12,582 bases of DNA, from NCBI GenBank assembly GCA_002308435.1, contig DBUY01000018.1, forward strand, positions 1 to 12,582, given 5' to 3'. The notes under the pieces are model-generated. The model did not search any database, was not told the DNA's origin, and saw only the letters and a list, made by a program, of their open reading frames with translations. The stretch is from Proteobacteria bacterium UBA1278. GTDB taxonomy: Bacteria > Pseudomonadota > Gammaproteobacteria > Comchoanobacterales > Comchoanobacteraceae. Within the stretch, counting starts at the first letter, position 1. Each line of letters opens with the position of its first letter. Of this stretch, positions 1 through 6,875 are shown piece by piece. The position numbers were made by a program, and so were the translations under genes.

Positions 1-253
1 TTAAGTAAATGCCTTGGTTAGTTTTATTATTTTGCTGAGTTACGACATATACGGGCGTTTTTACATTGTGTGCTAGGCCATGTAGATTGGAGTTTATGAC
101 GATTTTATCATTTCTTGACAGGATTAGATAAAGTAACCCAGCAGAAACACAGAGCCCGAGTGTGATGACCAAGCTGATGGGCGTTATTTTTTTCAACACT
201 CTAGTAAATGCACTGATGTCATCCAGCGTGGCCTGCGATTGCTTGGTCGTCAT
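1..253 (-). CDS. Unidentified single-pass membrane protein, N-terminal part (cut by window edge)
   Basis: An open frame of 84 codons runs from an ATG at 253-251 off the left edge, so the C-terminal part is missing. The predicted protein begins MTTKQSQATLDDIS, followed by a basic stretch (RVLKK) and one clear hydrophobic segment at about residues 25-45 (TPISLVITLGLCVSAGLLYL). The rest is polar. This is the profile of a bitopic inner-membrane protein with a short cytoplasmic head and a periplasmic or outer domain, as in adaptor-type or secretion-apparatus proteins. I recognise no family. A GAGGA motif lies about 11 nt upstream of the ATG, and a sigma70-like promoter at 321-349 points into the gene. 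It diverges from the epimerase gene at 526. The reading frame and promoter make it credible; the function is unknown. Confidence 0.6.
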   Translation of the reverse strand, partial: MTTKQSQATLDDISAFTRVLKKITPISLVITLGLCVSAGLLYLILSRNDKIVINSNLHGLAHNVKTPVYVVTQQNNKTNQGIYL

Positions 254-320
254 ATGTTGGGATGTCCTCGTTTAGGATTGGCCTTAGGGCATTTTTTGTG
301 CTGCGTATCCTTGCCACTAC

Positions 321-349
321 AGAATAGAAGACCAGATTGATTAGGTCAA
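321..349 (-). promoter_or_regulatory. Predicted sigma70 promoter for the left-edge minus-strand gene
   Basis: On the minus strand, TTGACC (complement of 344-349) is followed by exactly 17 nt and TATTCT (complement of 321-326). This is 5 of 6 and 4 of 6 matches to the -35 and -10 consensus with ideal spacing. The leader to the ATG at 253 would be about 60 nt. This is a sequence match only. Confidence 0.5.
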
Positions 350-466
350 GTTTGGTCAGCTTAGCCTATCATTATGTGAATTGGTTGAACGGCCTTATCT
401 TATGTGTTTAGCAACTCAGAACGTGATCTTCAGTTGTAGTTTTATTTTTCGAGTGTTACTGTTCAC

Positions 467-475
467 TGGTATACT
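467..475 (+). promoter_or_regulatory. Predicted extended -10 promoter for the epimerase gene
   Basis: TGGTATACT is an extended -10 element (TG, one base, then TATACT, 5 of 6 to consensus). No strong -35 is seen 17 nt upstream, as expected for extended -10 promoters. The leader to the ATG at 526 would be about 40-45 nt. A second, weaker -10-like TATAAA lies at 502-507. Apart from these and the opposite promoter at 321-349, the 254-525 divergent spacer shows no gene; a short GC hairpin with a T-run near 282-298 is too weak to call. Confidence 0.4.
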
Positions 476-525
476 GATCACACGATTCTAGTCCTTGTCT
501 GTATAAAGCACTAATGGGATAACAA

Positions 526-1608
526 ATGCGCATATTGATTACAGGTTCTGCCGGCTTTATTGGTTTTCACTTGGCAAAGGCACTTGCTGATGATGGGTAC
601 CAGGTCTTTGGTGTTGATAACCTCAATGACTATTATTCAGTGTCGCTCAAAAAGGCAAGACTCCGTGCATCAGGGTTTGACACTGATGCGTATCCCGCTG
701 AGTCTATCCTGATTTCAACACAATATCCTCAGTATCGTTTTCAGTTGCTGGATCTTGCTGACCGCGACCATTGTCATGCATTTTTTTCCCAGCATCAGTT
801 CGATGTTATTTGTCATCTTGCTGCACAAGCGGGAGTGCGCTACTCAATTGATCACCCGATGGCATATATCGACGCAAATTTAAATGGCTTTTCACATGTA
901 TTGGAAGCAGCAAGACAGCAAAAAATAAAACATTTTGTTTATGCCTCTAGCTCATCGGTGTATGGATTGAATCAACAGCATCCTTATCAGACTCAGCACT
1001 CAGCGGTACATCCTGTTTCTTTGTATGCAGCAACAAAGCGCTCAAATGAACTGATGGCCCACGCTTACAGTCATCTATATCAATTACCAACGACCGGCCT
1101 GCGCTTTTTTACCGTGTATGGTCCGTGGGGCCGGCCTGATATGGCACCAATGTTGTTTATGGATGCAATTCTGTTAAAGCAGCCAATTAAAGTATTTAAT
1201 CATGGTGCGATGTTTCGTGACTTTACGTTTATCGATACCGTTGTGGAGGGTTGTATGCGCGTGATTCGCACGCCACCATCGCCTGATGTGTCATGGCAAG
1301 CGGGTTGTCCCCAACCAAATGTGTCAAGTGCGCCATTTGTCATCTATAATATTGGCGGTGAAAACACGATCCGTTTAACAGACTTCATTCGAACAATGGA
1401 GCAGGTTTGTGGAAACAAGGCGCATCAAATCATGATGGACGTGCCTGCTGGCGATGTCTTACATACTGAGGCTGACATGCAAGATTATAATCAAGTCTTT
1501 GGCGAGCTTCCAAAAACGTCTCTGATTGATGGGTTAAATGCACTTAAAACATGGTATGTTCAATATCGTGCCCATGACCATGATGTGACTAAACAGCGGG
1601 TCGAGTAG
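526..1608 (+). CDS. NAD-dependent epimerase, probable UDP-glucuronate 4-epimerase
   Basis: Short-chain dehydrogenase/epimerase of 360 residues, predicted to interconvert UDP-glucuronate and UDP-galacturonate in the cytoplasm. The N-terminal Rossmann motif TGSAGFIG (residues 6-13) binds NAD. VDNLNDYYSVSLKKARL (30-46) is very characteristic of the UDP-GlcA 4-epimerase branch (LpsL/WbnF/Cap1J type). The catalytic serines are in ASSSSVYG (140-147), and the catalytic Tyr167/Lys171 in YAATK. VYGPWGRPDMAPM (198-209 region) is also typical of that branch. It is somewhat longer than the usual 335-350 residues, apparently through an insertion at about residues 50-68. The ribosome site is weak (GGGAT, 6-7 nt before the ATG). 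The next gene starts directly after its TAG, so the two are surely co-transcribed. Family assignment is strong. Exact substrate is inferred from motifs; a UDP-Glc or other 4-epimerase is less likely. Confidence 0.88.
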   Translation: MRILITGSAGFIGFHLAKALADDGYQVFGVDNLNDYYSVSLKKARLRASGFDTDAYPAESILISTQYPQYRFQLLDLADRDHCHAFFSQHQFDVICHLAAQAGVRYSIDHPMAYIDANLNGFSHVLEAARQQKIKHFVYASSSSVYGLNQQHPYQTQHSAVHPVSLYAATKRSNELMAHAYSHLYQLPTTGLRFFTVYGPWGRPDMAPMLFMDAILLKQPIKVFNHGAMFRDFTFIDTVVEGCMRVIRTPPSPDVSWQAGCPQPNVSSAPFVIYNIGGENTIRLTDFIRTMEQVCGNKAHQIMMDVPAGDVLHTEADMQDYNQVFGELPKTSLIDGLNALKTWYVQYRAHDHDVTKQRVE

Positions 1609-3231
1609 ATGGATTTTTCGAGGGTATCACGACCTGCATTAATTGGTAATCGATACAATTCATTTTTGTCTGCGCATTCCTTTGTAGCGCTTGTGGTGGT
1701 GATTACCATATATAGATGGATTGTTTTGTATACAGGATCGCTGAATCTTCATTTTGATGAGGCGCAGTATTGGTTGTGGGCGCAAAATCCAGCATGGGGT
1801 TATTTCTCCAAACCACCGATGATCGCTTGGATGATTGCTGCTTATCAATTTTTCTTTGGTGATAGTGTGGTTGCACTGAAATCATTGTCGTTATTTACTT
1901 ATCTCCTGACGAGCGGTGTTGTCTACTCCTTGGCGTGTCGTGTTCATAATCACCAGGTGGCTCGCTATAGTGTATTGTTGCTGCTGACGATGCCTGCGGT
2001 ATCGATTTCATCGCTTGCGATTACAACAGATGTTTTCCTGATTTTTTTCTGGTCTGTGGCACTGTGGCTATTGGTCCAGTCTGATAATTCGTCTGGTGGT
2101 GTGCGCTTTGGTTATTTAGCTTTGTTAGGTGTCACTATTGGATTGGGTTTGCTTACAAAGTACACAATGGTGCTTTTTTTACTTTCTATGGTTTTGTGGT
2201 ACTTGCGGTTGCCAACTACTCAGTGGCCTCGTTTATTCATAGATGGTGTTTTTGTTGCTGTAATTGCACTTGTGGTCATGTCGCCGAATCTTTGGTGGAA
2301 TGTAACGCACCAAATGGCATCATTTAAGCATTTGCATGAGATTTCCCAGGTGTCCTCTAGCCGTTTTCATGTTGGTGAACTTCTTAGTTTTTGGGGTGCT
2401 CAGGTGGGTGTGGTGGGCTTATTCTCTGCACTTCTTTTTGTACGATACTGTCTATGCTCGCTACCCAGAGCGTTATCCAATCAATCTACTTATCGATGGT
2501 TCTGTTTTTTCATTGCTTTTTTCATGATTATTTCGCTCCAAGCATTGGTTTCTCGTGCTTTTGCAAATTGGGCGGCGCCTTGTTATATTGCGGCGATTAT
2601 CTGGTTGAGCCACACATTATGCGCTCATGGTCGCAAGCACTTACTCATAATATCAATTGTTGTGAATTTGTTGACGATGGTAGTGGTCTATCACTACGAA
2701 GCGTTATACAAGCAGGTTGGTATCCCGATTTCAAAGAGAACAGATTTGATGCGTGCTACTCGTGGTTGGCCCGAGCTAGGGCGTTTCGTTACTAATATTA
2801 TGGAATTGAATGATGAGGCTATTTTATTAGTGGATGAGCGAAAAGTGCTTGTTGAGCTCATCTACTATGCTGGACCGAAAGCTCGAGATGGCCAAATATT
2901 TAATGGTAATCGTGTCATGAAAAATCACTTTCATCTCACGCAAGATCTCGATCAACTCACTGGCAGAAGTTTTATATGGGTAACACGTGCTAACAATATT
3001 GCCCCATATCAGGATTATTTTCACTCTATTGACAAACTTCTTTGTTATGAGCCGTCACCGCATGATCGTTTTTGTGCCTATAAATTTGAGTATTTTACTG
3101 GTTATTATTATAATGAGCGGCAGCCTTTGTATTGTAATACGACTTCAAGATGCTGCTATTATTTTGATGGAAAAGGGCCTTTATCTAAATGCTTTATGGA
3201 TAACATGTGTAAAAATCGTGGCTGGGACTAA
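1609..3231 (+). CDS. GT39/PMT_2 (ArnT-like) polyprenyl-phosphate-sugar glycosyltransferase
   Basis: A 540-residue GT-C membrane glycosyltransferase of the ArnT/RgtA-D/FlmK type, expected to transfer a sugar from a polyprenyl-phosphate carrier to an acceptor on the periplasmic face of the inner membrane. The first periplasmic loop carries HFDEAQYWLW (48-57) with the acidic catalytic region, then GYFSKPPMIAW (64-74), the family hallmark. About ten or more hydrophobic segments follow to about residue 365, then a soluble C-terminal domain. The C-terminal 65 residues hold seven cysteines, including an adjacent pair, which is unusual. The ATG follows the epimerase TAG with no spacing, suggesting translational coupling; no separate ribosome site stands out. 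Context with a uronic acid epimerase, two PAP2 enzymes and a GT2 synthase favours lipid A as acceptor and GalA as sugar. This is inferred; protein or other glycolipid acceptors remain possible. Confidence 0.85.
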   Translation: MDFSRVSRPALIGNRYNSFLSAHSFVALVVVITIYRWIVLYTGSLNLHFDEAQYWLWAQNPAWGYFSKPPMIAWMIAAYQFFFGDSVVALKSLSLFTYLLTSGVVYSLACRVHNHQVARYSVLLLLTMPAVSISSLAITTDVFLIFFWSVALWLLVQSDNSSGGVRFGYLALLGVTIGLGLLTKYTMVLFLLSMVLWYLRLPTTQWPRLFIDGVFVAVIALVVMSPNLWWNVTHQMASFKHLHEISQVSSSRFHVGELLSFWGAQVGVVGLFSALLFVRYCLCSLPRALSNQSTYRWFCFFIAFFMIISLQALVSRAFANWAAPCYIAAIIWLSHTLCAHGRKHLLIISIVVNLLTMVVVYHYEALYKQVGIPISKRTDLMRATRGWPELGRFVTNIMELNDEAILLVDERKVLVELIYYAGPKARDGQIFNGNRVMKNHFHLTQDLDQLTGRSFIWVTRANNIAPYQDYFHSIDKLLCYEPSPHDRFCAYKFEYFTGYYYNERQPLYCNTTSRCCYYFDGKGPLSKCFMDNMCKNRGWD

Positions 3232-3541
3232 TCTAGCCCGAAGTTTTTCATCTGCATATTGACGATACCCATGAGTACGCCATGGTTTTGGTATGTCATG
3301 ATGTTAGTATGCACGTGAATATAAGGAAATTGTTTGTTGCTTAGCTATGTCGACAGAGCGTTAAGTATGCATGGCATATCTTAACAAAAGAGATGTGTTT
3401 GGATTTTTGTCTGTATTCTAGACGTATTTCAATCTATTCTGTGATAGAGTTACAGGACTATGTAATTGACTGGTTTTTATTGATGTCCGTAAAAAATTTA
3501 ATTCGGATTGTCTAGTCAAGTACTTCTAATGAGGGATAATC
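3232..3541 (+). other. 310-bp gene-free spacer inside the envelope gene block
   Basis: This stretch between the GT39 gene and the lpxF-like gene contains no credible reading frame and no clear terminator hairpin. It is AT-rich. It contains a weak promoter candidate near its right end and the leader of the lpxF-like gene. The last 30 bases resemble the leader of the epimerase gene (TCTAGTC at 3511-3517, then CTAATGAGGGATAA), which suggests that the four genes downstream form a second, possibly co-regulated, transcription unit. Confidence 0.5.
3466..3495 (+). promoter_or_regulatory. Weak candidate promoter for the lpxF-like gene
   Basis: TTGACT at 3466-3471 matches five of six -35 positions. 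Eighteen nt later, TAAAAA at 3490-3495 matches four of six -10 positions. The leader to the ATG at 3542 would be about 40 nt. The spacer is AT-rich, so a chance match is quite possible. Confidence 0.28.
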
Positions 3542-4261
3542 ATGTGGGCTGAATTCCGATCTCTGCTTGCTTTTTCTGTGGTCGCCTTTTTGGTATTTGT
3601 GTTTTTTCCGACGCTTGATTTGCCGATTTCTCATTTTATGATGACATACCGGTTGTTTGATTTTCCTTGGTTATGGCGTTTCATCTTTTATGTAGTCTAT
3701 TGGGGGAGCTTCCTGTTTGTGCTCACTTTATTAGCTATGGTGATTTTCCCACACTATGTCAGTGATAAACTGGGTGTGCGTTATCAGTCTGCGCTTTTCT
3801 TTCTTCTTTGTTGGATAGTTGGCCCATTACTGATTGTGAATGTTATTTTGAAAGATCATGTTGGGCGACCTCGACCGTACTCGGTCATCGAGTTAAAAAA
3901 TACACAGGTTGCGTCAGAAGAAGGACACGCACGTGCAGTCATGCATTATGTAGCTCCGTTTGTATTATCCAATGCATGCCATAAGAATTGTTCGTTTGTC
4001 TCTGGACATGCTTCAGCTGGATTCGTATTCATTGCGTTAGGTTATGTCTACACACTGTATCGACGTCGAATTTTTTGGCTATCTTGCCTTGCAGGTGGTA
4101 TTATTGGCCTGGCACGAGTTGTACAAGGGGCACATTTTTTCAGTGATGTGATCTTTTCTTTTGTGTTTACATATGCTGGAATCCTGATGTGCGTTTTTTT
4201 CGTTAAACACTGGTTAGGTTACCAAATTGATATGACTCCTGCCTACGTAGATCGTAAATGA
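3542..4261 (+). CDS. lpxF: PAP2-family phosphatase, LpxF-like (candidate lipid A 4'-phosphatase)
   Basis: A 239-residue multi-pass membrane phosphatase with the complete PAP2 signature: KDHVGRPRP (104-112, the K-x6-RP motif), SFVSGHAS (151-158, with catalytic His156) and ARVVQGAHFFSD (191-202, with His198 and Asp202). The region APFVLSNACHKNCSFVSGH, with its Cys-x2-x-Cys spacing before the SGH motif, together with FFPTLDL near the N-terminus and VGPLLIVN before motif 1, resembles Francisella LpxF as I recall it. LpxF removes the 4'-phosphate of lipid A on the periplasmic side. The start is well supported by GAGGG at 3531-3535, six nt before the ATG. It heads a four-gene run, 75 bp before a second PAP2 gene. 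The PAP2 family is certain. LpxF specificity is probable, and the symbol is provisional. Confidence 0.8.
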   Translation: MWAEFRSLLAFSVVAFLVFVFFPTLDLPISHFMMTYRLFDFPWLWRFIFYVVYWGSFLFVLTLLAMVIFPHYVSDKLGVRYQSALFFLLCWIVGPLLIVNVILKDHVGRPRPYSVIELKNTQVASEEGHARAVMHYVAPFVLSNACHKNCSFVSGHASAGFVFIALGYVYTLYRRRIFWLSCLAGGIIGLARVVQGAHFFSDVIFSFVFTYAGILMCVFFVKHWLGYQIDMTPAYVDRK

Positions 4262-4336
4262 GCTGTAGCAGAATTTGATAACAGTTTTAAGAGTGAGTTA
4301 TGAAATTTATGTTGGCAAGGGCTTGGTGAATACACA

Positions 4337-5011
4337 ATGAATTTAAATATGCGTTTTATCTTGTCTGTTCGCTATTATCTATTTTCGACGGTGAGTCTTT
4401 TCTTGGCGTTATTGTACTTAGATGAGTTTGTTGCCCGGTTTTTTCGAGACCATGCTGGATATAGTTCGGTTTGGATTTCTGAATATGGTCGTCAATTTTT
4501 TGCGCATATTACGGTGCTTGCTGAACCGCAGTATGCTGTTATCCCTGCATCGCTCTGGTGGCTATATGGACGCTACTATCGCGATGAAACGATCAAATTT
4601 CAGGGAAGATTTGCTTTCATGTGTTTGTCTGTAACCGGTTTAATTGTCCCTCTATTGAAGTTTATTTTTCGACGTGCACGACCAAGTCTATTTTTTACAG
4701 ATGGTATCGCCGGGTTTTTCTTGTACAAGCCATTTTGGTTTTTTTCAGCTAAATACGCTTCTTTCCCGTCTGGTCACTCGGTATCAAGCTTTGTTTTTCT
4801 AGCAGTTGTCTCAATTCTCTCTCCAAAGCATCGTTTATGGGCGGGGATTATAGCGACGTTGTGTGCTCTCAGTCGTGTTGTGCTTGGTGCCCACTACTTA
4901 TCTGACGTTATCGTCGGTACCCTTTTTGGTTATTGGTTTGCACATTTTTATTATGATCGCTTTTTTCGACATGATCACGAACATATACAATCATCAGCCG
5001 TTCGGGTATAG
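4337..5011 (+). CDS. PAP2-family membrane phosphatase (second copy; lipid A or polyprenyl pyrophosphate)
   Basis: A 224-residue multi-pass membrane protein with all three PAP2 motifs: KFIFRRARP (108-116), FPSGHSVS (143-150, His147) and SRVVLGAHYLSD (179-190, His186 and Asp190). The active site therefore looks intact. Hydrophobic segments lie at about 15-28, 65-77, 92-110, 150-162, 168-180 and 188-205. It lacks the Cys-rich loop of the upstream protein and is clearly a different branch, with the canonical PSGH. Candidate roles are lipid A 1-phosphatase (LpxE-like), undecaprenyl pyrophosphate phosphatase (PgpB/LpxT-like), or removal of phosphate from a carrier. Context favours lipid A, but motifs do not decide. 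No in-frame start lies upstream before a stop at 4301, and no good ribosome site precedes the ATG at 4337. An alternative ATG lies four codons in. Coupling to the upstream gene is likely. Confidence 0.85.
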   Translation: MNLNMRFILSVRYYLFSTVSLFLALLYLDEFVARFFRDHAGYSSVWISEYGRQFFAHITVLAEPQYAVIPASLWWLYGRYYRDETIKFQGRFAFMCLSVTGLIVPLLKFIFRRARPSLFFTDGIAGFFLYKPFWFFSAKYASFPSGHSVSSFVFLAVVSILSPKHRLWAGIIATLCALSRVVLGAHYLSDVIVGTLFGYWFAHFYYDRFFRHDHEHIQSSAVRV

Positions 5012-5039
5012 TTTTGGCCAGTATGACTGACTGAGTAAA

Positions 5040-5045
5040 AGGAGG
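5040..5045 (+). promoter_or_regulatory. Strong ribosome binding site of the GT2 gene
   Basis: AGGAGG lies seven nt before the ATG at 5053. It is the best Shine-Dalgarno match in the plus-strand block, whose other starts have weak or no sites. It fixes the start of the GT2 gene and suggests that this enzyme is made at a higher rate than its neighbours. Confidence 0.75.
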
Positions 5046-5052
5046 TTTCTTA

Positions 5053-6009
5053 ATGGAATTATCGGTTGTTATTCCGATGTACAACGAGGTTGATAATGTT
5101 GTGCCTATGATAAGTGCTGTTCGCGATGCACTGTCCGGAAAAATTGAGTATGAATTGATTATTGTAGACGATGGCTCGTCAGATGGCACAGCTGAAGCGA
5201 TTAAAAGTTGTCTGCAGGGGACAGAAAAACTTGTTCAATTTAATCGAAACTATGGTCAGTCTGCTGCTATGGCAGCGGGCATTGATCAAGCGTCGGGTCG
5301 ACTCGTTGCAACGCTTGATGGGGATTTACAAAATCATCCCAGCGATATTTTGTCGATGATTACCTTTATGCAAGAAGAGCAGTCTGATGTTGTTGCCGGG
5401 TGGCGCAAAGACAGACAAGATGACATGGTGTTACGTAAGCTACCGAGTCTATGTGCCAACTTTCTGATACGCTACATGACTGGGGTTACTCTGAAAGATT
5501 ATGGCTGTAGTCTGAAAGTTTTTAAGCGTGATGTTGCAAAGAATCTTGGATTATACGGAGAGTTGCATCGTTTTATCCCTGTTTTAGCCCGTCTTTATGG
5601 GGCAAAAATATGTCAAATGCCCGTACAACACTCTGCGCGCGCTCACGGGATTTCAAAATATGGTATAGGCCGAACCATTCGTGTGATTAGTGATCTGATG
5701 TTAATGGTATTCTTTCAAAAATATGCCACGCGGCCTATGCATTTGTTTGGTACACTCGGGTTCGGTTTACTCATCGTAGGACTTGGGTTAGGTGGCTATT
5801 TTCTATTGGTAAAGTTACTTGGTTATCCAATTGCTGGACGACCGTTGTTTATTGTTGCAGTGATGGCATTTCTCTCAGGTATTCAATTGATTACAACTGG
5901 ATTTCTCAGTGAAATACTCATGCGTACTTATTATGAATCTCAGGATAAGAAGCCTTACCATATCCGTGCGATAGCGACAGCCAATACGTGTGAAAATGCC
6001 GTTTTATAA
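5053..6009 (+). CDS. GT2 DPM1/ArnC/RgtE-like polyprenyl-phosphate sugar synthase
   Basis: A 318-residue family 2 glycosyltransferase expected to move a sugar from a nucleotide sugar to undecaprenyl (or similar) phosphate at the cytoplasmic face. The GT-A domain shows VVIPMYNEVDNV (5-16), VDDGSSDGT (38-46), the metal-binding DGDLQ (89-93), DYGCSLKVF (149-157), HRFIP (172-176) and SKYG (201-204). All are typical of DPM1/ArnC/GtrB. Two C-terminal membrane segments follow (about 232-256 and 263-287), ending in a short basic tail. Length matches ArnC (about 320). No ArnA, ArnB or ArnD gene is present, so L-Ara4N is unlikely. With the UDP-GlcA 4-epimerase upstream, GalA is the natural substrate, as for rhizobial RgtE. 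It overlaps the next start by one base (TAATG), so the flippase-like protein is translationally coupled and is probably its partner. Confidence 0.88.
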   Translation: MELSVVIPMYNEVDNVVPMISAVRDALSGKIEYELIIVDDGSSDGTAEAIKSCLQGTEKLVQFNRNYGQSAAMAAGIDQASGRLVATLDGDLQNHPSDILSMITFMQEEQSDVVAGWRKDRQDDMVLRKLPSLCANFLIRYMTGVTLKDYGCSLKVFKRDVAKNLGLYGELHRFIPVLARLYGAKICQMPVQHSARAHGISKYGIGRTIRVISDLMLMVFFQKYATRPMHLFGTLGFGLLIVGLGLGGYFLLVKLLGYPIAGRPLFIVAVMAFLSGIQLITTGFLSEILMRTYYESQDKKPYHIRAIATANTCENAVL

Positions 6010-6875
6010 TGACTTTTAAGATTCCTCCATTTGTCATCCTTGTGGTCAAAATTTTGGGAAGCGCAGCGGCAATTGCACTGGTAATCTATAAGATTGATTG
6101 GTCACGGTTCCTGATCATTGCTCAGAAACTAGATGTGTTTATCATTTTATTTGCTTTTATGCTTTATAATTTAAGTCAGATAGTGAGTGCACTTCGATGT
6201 CGCCTTTATTTGAATCTGATAGGCCTGCCGTTATCGCATGGGCAGAATCTATCACTTTATTATGCATCTATGTTATACAATTTATTCTTGCCAGGCGGTA
6301 TTGGTGGAGATGGTTTTAAGACATTCCAGTTGCGTCGATACTCTGGTATTGAGACTATGGTTATTGTTAAAGCGCTACTTTTTGACCGATTGAATGGTCT
6401 GCTTGGGCTGATAATTGTCGCATTTTTTGCATTTTATTGGTCTTCTTTATCGGTCTATCTTTTGCCCGCGTTGTGGGCGTCTCCAGTTATTTTAGCCATG
6501 TTGGTCGTAGTTAGCGCAAACATTCAGCGAATATGGTTTAGTCCATCGACTTTCGGGTTTGTATCGACGCTGATATATTCTGTTCTTGGGCAACTTCTAC
6601 AAATGTGTGCAGCATTTGTTTTATTATATGGACTTGGCGTGCGGGTTCATTTTCCTCTGTATGGACTTATTTTTTTGTGTTCGTCTATTGTGGCTCAAGC
6701 ACCAATCACTTTCGGTGGTGTCGGGGCTCGTGAGATTACAGTGCTTACAGCATTAGGATGGTTAGGGCTCCAAACAGAGGCAGGGCTTGCGATGGCAATG
6801 CTGTTTTTCGTGATACAAACGTTATCCAATGCATTGGGTTTGTTTTGGTATGGGTATCAGCTTCAGTCGCAGTGA
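6009..6875 (+). CDS. Flippase-like LPG-synthase transmembrane family protein (UPF0104/YbhN type)
   Basis: A 288-residue integral membrane protein with about seven to eight hydrophobic segments. It carries two hallmarks of the lysylphosphatidylglycerol-synthase transmembrane region: LFLPGGIGGDGFKTFQL (92-108) and APITFGGVGAREITVL (231-246). In MprF this domain flips the aminoacyl lipid, and stand-alone relatives sit next to lipid-linked sugar genes (for example AglD relatives in archaea). The soluble aminoacyl-transferase domain of MprF is absent. The start overlaps the stop of the GT2 gene by one base, which points to moving the GT2 product (polyprenyl-phosphate sugar) across the membrane. 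That would put it in the role of RgtF or ArnE/F. This is inference; family membership is well supported. Its TGA directly abuts the TGA of the opposite-strand hydrolase. Confidence 0.82.
   Translation: MTFKIPPFVILVVKILGSAAAIALVIYKIDWSRFLIIAQKLDVFIILFAFMLYNLSQIVSALRCRLYLNLIGLPLSHGQNLSLYYASMLYNLFLPGGIGGDGFKTFQLRRYSGIETMVIVKALLFDRLNGLLGLIIVAFFAFYWSSLSVYLLPALWASPVILAMLVVVSANIQRIWFSPSTFGFVSTLIYSVLGQLLQMCAAFVLLYGLGVRVHFPLYGLIFLCSSIVAQAPITFGGVGAREITVLTALGWLGLQTEAGLAMAMLFFVIQTLSNALGLFWYGYQLQSQ

Noticed and set aside
1..253. A DotG/IcmE-like or HlyD-like N-terminus
   Set aside because: The layout (basic head, one membrane segment, polar outside part) fits many bitopic proteins. No specific motif of either family is seen in the 84 residues available.
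282..298. Intrinsic terminator (GCC-TTAG-GGC followed by six T)
   Set aside because: A three-base-pair stem is too short to terminate, and no gene on the plus strand ends just upstream.
2987..3262. Possible frameshift at the end of the GT39 gene, since a second frame stays open
   Set aside because: The main frame continues with sensible residues (KFEYFTGYYYNE) to a stop at 3231. The alternative frame is hydrophobic without matching family features and lacks a start with a ribosome site.
526..6875. An L-Ara4N (arn) polymyxin resistance operon
   Set aside because: ArnC- and ArnT-like proteins are present, but ArnA, ArnB, ArnD and ArnE/F are not, while a UDP-GlcA 4-epimerase and two PAP2 phosphatases are. 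The GalA reading explains all genes better.
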